Assembly: GCF_002994745.2 (NCBI RefSeq)
Contig: NC_037089.1
Coordinates: 17,528,641 to 17,592,640 of the forward strand
DNA from: Rosa chinensis
Taxonomy: Eukaryota; Streptophyta; Magnoliopsida; Rosales; Rosaceae
Reading direction: 5' to 3'
Length of the DNA stretch: 64,000 nucleotides
Shown here: in pieces, positions 12,336 through 23,120 of the stretch
Layout: the number at the start of each line of letters is the position of its first letter
Position numbering within the stretch: the stretch's first letter is position 1
Program-made: the position numbers and the translations under genes
Notes under the pieces: generated by a model
What the model saw: only the letters and a program-made list of their open reading frames with translations
Database searches by the model: none
What the model was told of the DNA's origin: nothing

Positions 12336-13088
12336 AAGGCAGGAAATAGGTAATCACGTCCTGATTAGGATGAGTGAGTACAATTTATCTGCCATGATAG
12401 CTTATGGGAGTAACGGTCGAGGTTGCTTGAGACTCATAGGTATGCAGCTTAAAGGAGAGTTTCGATGACATTCTTCTTTAATTGTCTAGATGAGACTTGA
12501 ATAGCTACTTGATGGTTAAGTTAGCAAATAAGGCATGGTCATAGTGGTGACTCATGTTGTCCTTTCTATGGAAAGGATATGAAACGTTAGAAGGAAATCA
12601 TGGCTGCATGTTTCCTTAAGTAGATTGATGTGAGTTGTTGATTGATGTTCATGAGTTACTCATACGAGCTTGAAGAAGCTTACCGGGTTTGTTGTTTGGC
12701 AACCCCGGTGCACCATTCTTTTGGTGTAGGGGTTAATCCTGCAGGTCAGGAAAATCGTGGCTGAAGCAGAGGCAGCTTGTTGGCAGCTGAACGGGTAGGA
12801 AGCAAATTTTGTTGGCTTTGCCATTGTTATGACTTCCGCTATGTAGTAAGCTCTGAGGAGCATTTGCGCTTTATTTTGTGATGACAATTTAATTCGTAAA
12901 TTTGTATAATATATAACTCTGTGGAGCGAGTGTATGTTATCTTGGATGATTCAGTGTATCAGTAAGTACTTGTTTTATGGGAAAGATGTTCCAGGTATTT
13001 GTATTGATGACTGAATATTCACGCATGTATAATTATGGGATTATATATATCGATTTTTATTGTTGTAAAAATCAGGGGCGTGACAGAT

Positions 13089-13100
13089 TGGTATCAGAGC
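13089..13100 (+). promoter_or_regulatory. Primer binding site (initiator tRNA-Met type)
   Basis: TGGTATCAGAGC lies three bases after the 5' LTR end. It matches the initiator tRNA-Met primer site usual in plant LTR elements. The same word serves as primer site in the pararetrovirus leader copies at 39659 and 44190. Confidence 0.9.
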
Positions 13101-13452
13101 GTAAGGTACATATTTGGTGACACAATCAATACTCCTCGAGTGATGGCCCGTCTGCAGCGGATCCCCATCATATGCTCTTCGGTATTGATATAGTCATTGG
13201 ATATGTAGTGAACGGTAGGATGTGAGTCGTCAAGGTAGTGTCGGCTCAGGGGATGAAGTGTAGGAGCTAGATGTAGCTTCTATGTGTTATAGACTTTTAA
13301 GGAATGATGACCTTTAGTCTAACTCAAGATTTACGTAGGGGATGGAATTGTATCCTTTGACGTAGTATTGTGGTTGATTGAGTCATAGCGTTGACTTATA
13401 CTTGTGTTTGAGAGTTATACATGTATTAACCACATGTTGTTATACTCCTTAG

Positions 13453-16400
13453 GTGATGGACCCTCGAGGAGGCAGAGCTAGGGGTCGAGGTAGACCCAGA
13501 GGCAGGGGTAGAGCCCGAGGTAGAGGCAGGATTCCTCCTCCTGTTGAGGAGATGTTTGAGAATGATGTGGAGGCATCAAATGTTGAATTGCCTGTTCCAC
13601 CTGTGGTGGAGGTTGCTAACGTTGTAGATCCTACTCGTTTGTCGAAGTTGGCAAAGGAGATTTCGAGATTGGGAGGAGTTCCATTTCAGGGAGGTACGGA
13701 TCACATGTTGGCAGACCAATGGATTGAGAATATGAAGACCTACTTCGAGATGGTCGTCTGTGACGACATTGAGAAGAGGAAGATTTCCACATTTATGCTC
13801 CAAGGCGATGCACGGGTTTGGTGGAATGGCACACAGAGGGTGATGGACGTGTCCACCATGACCTGGAATGAGTTTGTGGAACTGTTCAGGAAAAAGTACT
13901 TTCCGCCTTCAGTGAGGGAGCAGATGGAAAGGGAATTCATCTCGTTAGTCCAAGGGACTAAGAGTGTGAGGGAGTATGAAGCTGAGTTCTCAAGGTTGTA
14001 TCGCTTTGTGAGGCAGATGGATGCTGAGAGCTTAGCTATGAAGTTTCAGTGGGGACTGAATGCTTCAATCCGGCGCGATGTCGCTGTTCTGGAACTGAAG
14101 ACGGTAGAGCTCATTTTCGTTAAGGCTATGGCCATTGAGCAGGAGAACTTGACTCTCCAAGAACACGAATCGGCTGAGAGGGATTTCCAAAGAAAGGGAA
14201 AGGCAACTGCGGGGAACAGTAAGGCATCTGGGAATCGAGGTGGATTCTGGAAGAGACAGAGGACAAATCAGCAGGCACCAGCTAGGGCTGCAGCTGCACC
14301 TGCTAGGGTTGCACCTAATAGGCCAGTGGCGAACCCGAAGTGTTTCAATTGCAATGAGATGGGCCATGTTGCTCGAGATTGCACGAAACCTAAGAACTTG
14401 GCATGCTTCACATGTGGCCAGACGGGGCACTTCTCAAGGGATTGTACCCAGCAGCGTAGGGGACAAGGAAATCAGCAGAGGCATCTACCTCCGGGAAATG
14501 CTAGGGTGTTTGCTATTGGTCAGCAGAATGCCGGAGTGGAAGGTACCTTATCCTTATTTGATTTCTTTGCTAGGGTGTTATTTGATACGGGAGCGTCCCA
14601 CTCTTTCATATCTAGTTCTGTGGTTGATATGTTAGGTTTAACTCCTAGGCCTCTTGCTAGATCCTTGTGTGTTATTTCCCCACTTGGTGTTTCCCTTGAG
14701 CTTGATAAGTTTTGTGATGCTTGTCCAATTGTGATTGGTGGTAAGGAGTTTACCGCGGCCTTGATTGTATTAGCAGATCATAAGTATGATGTCATTTTGG
14801 GTATTGATTGGCTGAGGCCAAACCATGCTATGATTGATTGCTTTGAAATGGTAGTGTCATTTCATATACCTGGGCAGCCGGTGTTTCGTTATCGGTGTCT
14901 TAGGTCAGATACTGCTTTAAGGGCAGGATTCTTAGCTCATGTGGAGTCAGTGAGTTGTACGGCAGTTATGGCAGAGATTTCTGTGGTTTCCGAGTACAGT
15001 GATGTATTTCAGGAGATACCAGGATTACCTCCGAGGAGGGAAGTGGATTTTGCTATCGATGTGATACCAGGTACTGCACCTGTATCTATGGCACCATTTC
15101 GGATGGCACCAACTGAACTTAAGGAGTTGAAGGAGCAAATTGATGGTTTACTTGAGCAAGGGTTCATTAGACCTAGTGCTTCTCCTTGGGGTGCACCTGT
15201 GGTGTTTGCGAAGAAGAAGGATGGTTCACTAAGGTTGTGTGTGGATTATCGGCAGTTGAACAAGGTGACGATTAAGAATAGGTACCCTTTACCTAGGATT
15301 GATGACTTGTTCGACCAGCTTAAGGAAGCTGCTGTATTCTCGAAGATCGATTTGAGATCCGGATATCACCAGTTGAGGGTGAAAGATGATGATGTTCCTA
15401 AGACTGCTTTTAGGACTAGGTATGGACACTTTGAGTTTGTTGTCATGCCTTTTGGTTTAACCAATGCACCTGCAGCCTTTATGGACTTGATGAACCGTAT
15501 GTTCAGTCCGTACTTGGATAAGTTTGTGGTAGTGTTCGTGGATGATATTTTGGTTTATTCCAAGACGTTGGAGGACCATGATCAGCATCTGCGGATTGTG
15601 CTACAACTTTTGAGAGAAGGGAAGTTGTTTGCGAAATTTGAGAAGTGCGAATTTTGGCAAAGGGAGATCAAGTTCCTTGGTCATGTGATTTCGAAGGATG
15701 GAATCTCTGTGGATCCTTCTAAGGTGGAAGCAGTGATGAACTGGGGCCAACCCACTACAGTTACTGAGGTACGTAGTTTCCTGGGTTTGGCAGGTTATTA
15801 TCGGAGATTCATTGAGGGATTTTCTAGCATTGCTTCGACTTTGACCAAGTTGACCAGGAAGAATGTCCAGTTTGTGTGGACTGAGGAATGTGAACGAGCA
15901 TTCAATGAGTTGAAGGCTAGATTGACCACAGCCCCAGTGTTGACTATTCCCACAAGCGGTGGCGGTTTAGTCATCTATAGTGATGCGTCTCATCAAGGTT
16001 TGGGATGTGTATTGATGCAGCATGGAGGTGTTGTCGCTTATGGTTCTAGACAGTTGAAGGTGCATGAGCGTAATTACCCCACTCATGATTTGGAGTTGGC
16101 TGCGGTTGTGTTTGCCTTGAAGATTTGGAGGCATTACTTGTATGGGGAGAAGTTCGAACTCTTTTCGGATCATAAGAGTTTGAAGTATCTGTTCTCTCAG
16201 AAGGAGTTGAACATGAGACAGAGAAGGTGGATGGAACTCATAAAGGACTATGATTTCACCTTGGAGTATCATCCAGGAAAGGCCAATGTGGTGGCGGATG
16301 CTTTGAGTAGAAAGCCCAGAGGTATTGTTGCTTCTATTATGGTTCAGGAATGGCTTATGTTGGAGACTGCATCAGAGTTTGACCTTGTGCAAGCAAGAGT

Positions 16401-17895
16401 TGAGAATGGAAGTTTCCTTGGAAGTATCACGGTACAGCCTGCCCTGATTTCCAGGATCATTCAAGGTCAGAAAGAGGATGAGTTCTCACGCGCGAAGTTG
16501 GCAGAGTTAGCTGCAGACGTACCCATTGATGTTCCAGGTGAGTGGACGGTGGGAGTAGATGATGGTTTGAGGTTGAACCATAGGTTGTATGTTCCGGATC
16601 GTGTTGACCTCAGGGGAGAGATTCTTCGTCAGGGGCATCGATCGCGGTATACTGTGCACCCTGGAAGCACTAAGATGTATCGGGATTTGCGAAGGCAATT
16701 CTGGTGGAATGGAATGAAAAAGGACGTGGCAGAGTATGTTTCCAAGTGTCTTACTTGCCAACGTGTGAAGGCTGAGCATCAGAGACCTGCAGGTATGTTG
16801 AAGCCATTACCTATTCCCGTATGGAAGTGGGAGCAGATCTCGATGGATTTTGTCACTGGACTGCCTAGGTCCAAACGAAGTCACGATGCAGTGTGGGTGA
16901 TCGTGGATCGTTTGACGAAATCAACGCACTTTCTTCCGGTGTCAATGACGTATACGGTTGACATGTTGTGCGAGCTTTACATCGAGGTAATCGTGAAACT
17001 TCATGGTGTGCCTGTGTCAATTGTTTCTGATCGTGATACTCGGTTTACTTCAAAATTTTGGAGCGGTTTCCAAAAGGCCATGGGAACTGATTTAGATATG
17101 AGTACGGCATTTCACCCTCAGACTGATGGGCAGACTGAGCGAGTGAATCAGGTGTTGGAGGATATGTTGAGAGCCTGTGTGTTGGACTTCAAGGGAAGCT
17201 GGGAGGATCATCTGCCGTTGATTGAATTCTCCTACAACAACAGTTATCACTCCAGTATTGGCATGGCACCATATGAGGCCCTGTATGGTAGGCCATGTAG
17301 ATCTCCGATCTGCTGGGCAGAGGCAGGAGATAAGGTGTTATTGGGTCCTGAGATTGTCCAGGAGACCTCTGATAAGATTTCGGTTATCAGGGACAGGATT
17401 CGAACAGCACAAAGTAGACAGAAGAGTTATGCAGATTTGAAAAGGAGACAGGTTGAGTTTAAAGAGGGTGATCATGTGTTCTTGAAGGTCTCACCCATGA
17501 AGGGTGTGGTGAGATTTGGCAAGAAAGGGAAGTTATCGCCAAGGTTTGTCGGACCTTTTGAAATTCTGGAAAGGGTAGGAGATTTGGCTTATAGGCTTGC
17601 CTTGCCTCCTATTATGTCTGGCGTGCATAATGTTTTCCATGTGTCTATGTTGAGGAAGTATGTTCAGGATGAGTCACATGTGATTGATTATGGTACGATT
17701 GAGGTGCATGCGGATACGACCTTTGTTGTTGAACCTGTTCGAATTTTGGATAGGTCAACAAAGCAACTTCGAAGGAAAGAAGTTGACTTGGTCAAGGTAT
17801 TGTGGAGTCACCATGACGAGGGTGATGCTTCTTGGGAGTTGGAGTCAGATATGAGAGCGAAGTACCCACAGTTGTTTGTTGATGAGCAAGCGTGA
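13453..17895 (+). CDS. Gag-Pol polyprotein of the gypsy chromovirus
   Basis: One open frame of 1,480 residues. Order: an RG-rich basic start (residues 4-25), the Gag domain (about 80-250), two CCHC zinc knuckles at Cys297 and Cys318 ([28 protein letters not shown]), aspartic protease with DTGASHSF (Asp378), reverse transcriptase with FVDDILVYS (Asp697, Asp698), RNase H with [10 protein letters not shown] (Asp844), and integrase. Integrase has an HHCC zinc segment (CLTCQ at 1099) and the catalytic triad Asp1132, Asp1193, Glu1229, with the canonical 35-residue D-E spacing. The C-terminus (about 1425-1478) resembles a chromodomain, which in this clade guides integration to heterochromatin. No stop or frameshift: the element could be autonomous. 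Confidence 0.96.
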   Translation: MMDPRGGRARGRGRPRGRGRARGRGRIPPPVEEMFENDVEASNVELPVPPVVEVANVVDPTRLSKLAKEISRLGGVPFQGGTDHMLADQWIENMKTYFEMVVCDDIEKRKISTFMLQGDARVWWNGTQRVMDVSTMTWNEFVELFRKKYFPPSVREQMEREFISLVQGTKSVREYEAEFSRLYRFVRQMDAESLAMKFQWGLNASIRRDVAVLELKTVELIFVKAMAIEQENLTLQEHESAERDFQRKGKATAGNSKASGNRGGFWKRQRTNQQAPARAAAAPARVAPNRPVANPKCFNCNEMGHVARDCTKPKNLACFTCGQTGHFSRDCTQQRRGQGNQQRHLPPGNARVFAIGQQNAGVEGTLSLFDFFARVLFDTGASHSFISSSVVDMLGLTPRPLARSLCVISPLGVSLELDKFCDACPIVIGGKEFTAALIVLADHKYDVILGIDWLRPNHAMIDCFEMVVSFHIPGQPVFRYRCLRSDTALRAGFLAHVESVSCTAVMAEISVVSEYSDVFQEIPGLPPRREVDFAIDVIPGTAPVSMAPFRMAPTELKELKEQIDGLLEQGFIRPSASPWGAPVVFAKKKDGSLRLCVDYRQLNKVTIKNRYPLPRIDDLFDQLKEAAVFSKIDLRSGYHQLRVKDDDVPKTAFRTRYGHFEFVVMPFGLTNAPAAFMDLMNRMFSPYLDKFVVVFVDDILVYSKTLEDHDQHLRIVLQLLREGKLFAKFEKCEFWQREIKFLGHVISKDGISVDPSKVEAVMNWGQPTTVTEVRSFLGLAGYYRRFIEGFSSIASTLTKLTRKNVQFVWTEECERAFNELKARLTTAPVLTIPTSGGGLVIYSDASHQGLGCVLMQHGGVVAYGSRQLKVHERNYPTHDLELAAVVFALKIWRHYLYGEKFELFSDHKSLKYLFSQKELNMRQRRWMELIKDYDFTLEYHPGKANVVADALSRKPRGIVASIMVQEWLMLETASEFDLVQARVENGSFLGSITVQPALISRIIQGQKEDEFSRAKLAELAADVPIDVPGEWTVGVDDGLRLNHRLYVPDRVDLRGEILRQGHRSRYTVHPGSTKMYRDLRRQFWWNGMKKDVAEYVSKCLTCQRVKAEHQRPAGMLKPLPIPVWKWEQISMDFVTGLPRSKRSHDAVWVIVDRLTKSTHFLPVSMTYTVDMLCELYIEVIVKLHGVPVSIVSDRDTRFTSKFWSGFQKAMGTDLDMSTAFHPQTDGQTERVNQVLEDMLRACVLDFKGSWEDHLPLIEFSYNNSYHSSIGMAPYEALYGRPCRSPICWAEAGDKVLLGPEIVQETSDKISVIRDRIRTAQSRQKSYADLKRRQVEFKEGDHVFLKVSPMKGVVRFGKKGKLSPRFVGPFEILERVGDLAYRLALPPIMSGVHNVFHVSMLRKYVQDESHVIDYGTIEVHADTTFVVEPVRILDRSTKQLRRKEVDLVKVLWSHHDEGDASWELESDMRAKYPQLFVDEQA

Positions 17896-17916
17896 ATTTC
17901 GGGACGAAATTCCTTT

Positions 17917-17929
17917 AAGGAGGGTAGAC
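17917..17929 (+). promoter_or_regulatory. Polypurine tract
   Basis: AAGGAGGGTAGAC directly before the 3' LTR; it primes plus-strand DNA synthesis in this class of element. Confidence 0.8.
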
Positions 17930-20719
17930 TGTGATGACCTGGTTTTCTGTTATTTAAATTTGGTATTTAATAATGGACCAGTTGTACGAATAATTGTTAT
18001 AATGCTTTATTCGTAGATTTTATATGGAGTAGAATGATTTTCGTACGTATAATAATTGAATTTCACAGTTTAGGGGGTCGTGTGAAGTTTGACTTTTTAT
18101 ATGTTGGGATTCTCGGAAAATTTCCTTCACGAAAGTTGTAGAGCGCGTCGTTACGAGTTCGTGGACATGTGGAACGCGTAAATCGGAGTTCGTATGAGGA
18201 AGTTATGGCTATGGAAAGAAGTTTCCATTTTAGTATATAAAGGGAAAATTAGAATTTTATTTCATTATTTCCCTTTCCATTTCCGGAAACCATACCCTCT
18301 CTCTCTCTTCTCTCTCGTCCGCTCCCTCAGTATCGAAGATTTTCGACTGACCCGACCCGAACCCGGCCGATCCGACCCGACTTTTCCGGCCAACTGCGGC
18401 GGTCTCCGGCCTTGAAACTTGGCCAGCAGGGTCGCCTCTTCCGTCTGGTCGTCCCTCTGGTGGTCTCTATCGCCGATTCTTCTCCACGGCGGCGCTGCAA
18501 GGCGGTGCAGCCTTGTGTTTTCGGACCCGGCCGGAAAACACAGCTCCGACGTCGGCACGGCTTCGAGTTTTCTTGGTTGAGCTCAGAGCTGCCTCGCCGA
18601 TCGATCCTTGGTGGTTGTTTGGATCGATTCACGTGAAAATTCGATCAACTCGGATTGGATTACTGTTCACGGCTGGTGAGGTAGTTTTCGATCCCTTAAG
18701 CTTGTTTTCTGACTTCGATCCAGTTATGAAAGTTCACAAGCATGCTTAGATGAAGCTTTTTGATGTTGGGAGTTTTGTAAAATATTGAGTTTTGGCCGGC
18801 GGCGGTGCGCCACTGCCTGTGGCGGCGTTCCGGCAGTGTTCCGGCCATGTAAGGGACTGTTTGTGGTATTATATATGTTCTAGTCGTTGATACGAGCGTT
18901 TCGATATATAATATGCAAATTTTGGAGTTCGTATGAAATTGTTATGATTTTTACAGTTTCATACCGATCAATTTATTTGATCCGTGAGGATTCGAGCGTC
19001 CGATCGATTTGTGGTTTGGTCACATCGATCGTGGACGTATTCCGAAGACTTGGGGAGGTCTCGGATGTGGTTTTGCCTCGATTGGCGCCACTTTGGGGAT
19101 TTTGGTTCAAAACGGGGGTTTCGGACTTAAATCATTTATAAATCATTACTAAGTTGGAACCATATGTGATTAGGTACTTGACGAAGTATTTGGACGAGTG
19201 GTTAGTGATAGTTTTGGTTCGGTTCTGTATTGAAGACGCAGCAGGAGTTCAAGGTGAGTAAATCTCACAAGGATCTTTATGAACAGAAGTACCATTATTG
19301 TTTTGGCGTTAATTATTTAACTGCAAACTATAGTTGGTATTAGTAGGCATTCCTGAGCGAATGACTACATATATATATATTTAGATGAAATATATATCCT
19401 TGTGAATGATTATGATGAATAATAATATGCATGATGGTGTTCATATTATTGTTAAATGCGACTTTTCAAGAAACGATATTATAGAAAAAGATGTTTTCTA
19501 TTGTTTGGAAAGTATTGAGCTTGATGTTACATTTTGAGTCAAGCGTGACTCATTTTAGATGTATTGGTTTTAGTATCAAGGGTCACAGATGGTGAGCAGG
19601 GATTAGGAAAACCGAAACTAGATGTTGTACGTTCTTAAGTCAGATGCGACTTACTTAACGTTGATCTCAAGACCAGATAGGGTCTAGGAAGATCTTACGT
19701 CACAGATGGTGATAGATCATAGATAGCAACAGGTTACAGATGGTAACCTTGATGTTTGACTTCATGACCAGAGGGGGTCTGAAGATCACGAGTCACAGAT
19801 GGTGATAAATGGTTGAGCTGAGACCAGATGGGGTCTAAAGATTATAGGTCACAGATGGTGACAGGTTGCAGATGGCGACCTTGATGTTGATTCCTGACTA
19901 GACGGAGTCTGAATCATATGTCACAGATGGTGACAGTTCACAGATGGTGATAGATCACAGATGGTGATCAAGGCAGGAAATAGGTAATCACGTCCTGATT
20001 AGGATGAGTGAGTACAATTTATCTGCCATGATAGCTTATGGGAGTAACGGTCGAGGTTGCTTGAGACTCATAGGTATGCAGCTTAAAGGAGAGTTTCGAT
20101 GACATTCTTCTTTAATTGTCTAGATGAGACTTGAATAGCTACTTGATGGTTAAGTTAGCAAATAAGGCATGGTCATAGTGGTGACTCATGTTGTCCTTTC
20201 TATGGAAAGGATATGAAACGTTAGAAGGAAATCATGGCTGCATGTTTCCTTAAGTAGATTGATGTGAGTTGTTGATTGATGTTCATGAGTTACTCATACG
20301 AGCTTGAAGAAGCTTACCGGGTTTGTTGTTTGGCAACCCCGGTGCACCATTCTTTTGGTGTAGGGGTTAATCCTGCAGGTCAGGAAAATCGTGGCTGAAG
20401 CAGAGGCAGCTTGTTGGCAGCTGAACGGGTAGGAAGCAAATTTTGTTGGCTTTGCCATTGTTATGACTTCCGCTATGTAGTAAGCTCTGAGGAGCATTTG
20501 CGCTTTATTTTGTGATGACAATTTAATTCGTAAATTTGTATAATATATAACTCTGTGGAGCGAGTGTATGTTATCTTGGATGATTCAGTGTATCAGTAAG
20601 TACTTGTTTTATGGGAAAGATGTTCCAGGTATTTGTATTGATGACTGAATATTCACGCATGTATAATTATGGGATTATATATATCGATTTTTATTGTTGT
20701 AAAAATCAGGGGCGTGACA
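17930..20719 (+). repeat. 3' LTR of the gypsy element
   Basis: 2,790 bp, same ends and same length as the 5' LTR. The TATA box is at 18234 and the hairpin array at 19535-19969. No indel against the 5' copy. Confidence 0.95.
19535..19969 (+). repeat. Mini-hairpin array, 3' LTR copy
   Basis: Same fifteen hairpins as in the 5' LTR, displaced by 7,634 bp. Read in the RNA, the array would lie in the leader and, depending on the polyadenylation site, perhaps again in the tail. Confidence 0.9.
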
Positions 20720-21889
20720 CTTGGGTTAAGAGATATGTGAATAAATCTTTTGGAACAGTGTTTGCTAACTTCCGTTATAAGCTGAAGAAGCATTTTGAGC
20801 AATTCTCAACAAAAGAAGAAGCATTAGAAAATAAACACAAAGATGTTAAAACTGAAGAAGAATGGGCTTTTTTGTGCACTTATTTTTCTAGTGAAGATTT
20901 TCAGGTACATACAAGATTGTTTGTTTATTCTTTTTATTTTGCTATAGTTGCTTTTCAAATACTATACTAATTTTGTTAATAATTTCTACATTTCAGTTTG
21001 CTTTTTAATGATAAGAACATAAAATTACAATTCCAAAATAATCATTTGATATGTTATACTTTCCAGATTGTTTCAGAGAAAAATTCTATTAATAGGTCAC
21101 ATTTGAAATATCACCATAAAGCAGGGTCGAAGTCTTTTATGTCGCATCAAGAACAGATTGTAAGTTATCTATATAATTTTATTAATTAATATATTGTAAC
21201 TATTATACATGTCTTAACAACATTTTTTTTGTTTAATGCAATAGGCTGCACAATCAGGGGAGATGCTAGGTGCAATTGAACGCTTTGAAATGGAGTACAA
21301 AAGCATTAAAAAAGGTTGGGACTTGGGAGCGAAAGAATTATGGGTAAGTGACCTATTGATGTATATAATATAGCTTGAATTACAGATGTGTAACTATATA
21401 TGCATATTCATACGTAGATATGTATTTATATAAAAAATATTTACATAGATTAAGATGATGAATATACCTATAGATTATAAGAGATTATTTTGATTTACTA
21501 GGAACTAAGCATACACACTTAAATGTATTTTCTTTTATTTGCAGGATCAAATGGTTAAGATGCGAACTGAGACAACCCTTCCTGATGGGACTCGAACTAT
21601 GAATGATGATGAAATATGTGCAAAGGTTCTTGGAGTAAAATCAGGCTACATCAAGGGTTGTGGTTTTGGCCCTAGGCCTCCACCATCTAGCACTTCTCGA
21701 TCGTCCCTAGATGAAATGTCTGAGAAGAATAAAGAGTTAGAAGATAAACTTGAAGAGACCCAAGATACTATGAAGGCTCAACAAGAAAAGATTGATGCAC
21801 AAAACGTGCTGATCCAAGAATTGCAGGAGCAAGGCAAAAAGTTTGAGCAGTTTATGGCAACCTTTATGAACCAACAAGCATCAAGTTAG

Positions 21890-23120
21890 TTATGCGTATC
21901 TAGGATTTAGTATCAGTTAAACAAGTTAATTGATTTTTGGATCATTTTTAGTTCAATATTGACTTTAGACTATTCCAATCAGTAGTTATGGTAGACAACA
22001 TTATGAATTATTATTTTGTTTATTGTTTAACTAGTTTTGAATAAGAATCTTCTTTTTAGAATAAAATAATATGTATCGCTGACAGGTCGTATCGTAATAA
22101 GAAGACAACTGCAACAAAAATAAATTTCCTCGCTATAGATTAAAATCAATAACGACAAAAATAAATTTTCTCACTGTAGACTGTAGATCCTACACTGACG
22201 GAAAACACATTCCTCGTTGAGTATCTTTATCGAGAAAACTTTTTCTTCTTGAAAAAGATACATATTACGATGAAACAAAATTTCCTCGCTGAAATCAGTT
22301 TATAAAGAGGAAAAACTTCCTCGCCCAAAGTTATTTATAACGACGAAAATATTTTTGTCCCAAAAACTGTAGTCCATACACCGACGAAAAACACATTCCT
22401 CACTGTTGAGTATCTTTATCGAGAAAACATTTTCTCATTGAAAAGATACATTTTACGAAGAAACAAAATTTCCTCGCTGAAAACAGTTTATAGCGAAGAA
22501 AAACTTGGTCGCCCAAAGATATTTATAACGACGAAAATAGTTTCGTTCCAAAAACTGTAGTTCCAACGCCGATGGAAAACATATTCCTCGTTGTTAAGTA
22601 TCTTTAACGAGAAAACTTTTTGTCGCTGAAAGAATACATGGTACAATGAAACAAAATATCCTCGCTAAAAAAGGTTTATAGCGAGAAAAAGCTTCCTCAC
22701 CCAAAGCTTATAACGACGAAAATTCATCGCAGAAAAAGTAGTTTAAATATTTTATTTATTTACATTTTTTAATTTTGGTTATCATTGGCGAGGAAATAAT
22801 TAATTTCACGAGGAAATCTAGTATGTCGGAAAATATATTTAACGACTATTTTCTAATCGTTGAACTTTTTTAACGAGAAAAAAGTATGGGTTTGAGTGAG
22901 GAAAGAAATTGTCGCTATAGAATAACAGCGAGACAAATAGATTTCATCACGGAAAGGGTTTGACGAGGACATTGTTTTTTCGTCGCTGAACCTTTTCTTG
23001 ACGAGCATTCTCTGACGAATTGAAGACGTAAATAATTTCCTCGTGGAAGTACTTCCGCGACGAAATGTCTGTTTTTAGCGAGGAATTTGTTTCTCGCAAA
23101 TGAGGTTTTTTGTTGTAGTG
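21890..23120 (+). mobile_element. CACTA 3' subterminal repeat region and terminal inverted repeat
   Basis: After the second gene, about 1 kb is filled with degenerate copies of words such as TTTCCTCGCTG, AACGACGAAAAT and GCGAGGAAA in both orientations, typical of CACTA subterminal binding arrays. The segment ends TTTTTTGTTGTAGTG at 23120, the reverse complement of CACTACAACAAAAAACC, a classical CACTA terminus. No matching 5' terminus with an equal 3-bp flank was found upstream. Confidence 0.8.

Larger units (their letters stand above)
10296..13085 (+). repeat. 5' LTR of the gypsy element
   Basis: 2,790-bp LTR, TG...CA ends. It contains a TATA box (10600), a GC-rich segment that resembles a coding leader (10690-11240) and the hairpin array at 11901-12335. 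Short open frames inside it are not credible genes because they overlap on both strands and recur only because the LTR is repeated. Confidence 0.95.
10296..20719 (+). mobile_element. Intact Ty3/gypsy chromovirus (Tekay/Del-like)
   Basis: Complete LTR retrotransposon, 10,424 bp, flanked by the 5-bp target duplication CTTGG (10291-10295 and 20720-20724). Both LTRs are 2,790 bp, begin TGTGATGACC and end GGCGTGACA. Every open frame in the two LTRs has the same length and translation at a constant offset of 7,634, so the LTRs look identical or nearly so. The element has a primer site, one full gag-pol frame and a polypurine tract. It lies in an exon of the CACTA second gene. All of this points to very recent insertion. 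Clade is inferred from the RG-rich Gag start and the C-terminal chromodomain-like segment. Confidence 0.96.
9276..21889 (+). pseudogene. CACTA second gene (Plant_transposase family), split by a gypsy element
   Basis: Multi-exon gene with conserved GT-AG signals. Short N-terminal exons begin at ATG 9276, then exons start near 9429, 9738 and 9930, with NGRPTGPYAEMF and APLNVKKWKE in the last of these. The exon beginning at 10262 is cut after 10295 by the Ty3 element and resumes at 20725 (VKRYVNKSFGTVFANFRYKLKKHF). Further exons begin at about 21067, 21245 and 21545 and the gene ends at TAG 21887-21889. The last exon encodes a coiled-coil tail (EKNKELEDKLEETQD). Removing the insertion and one copy of CTTGG would leave the frame open, so the break is purely the recent insertion. 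Family knowledge: this class assists or regulates CACTA transposition. Confidence 0.8.
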
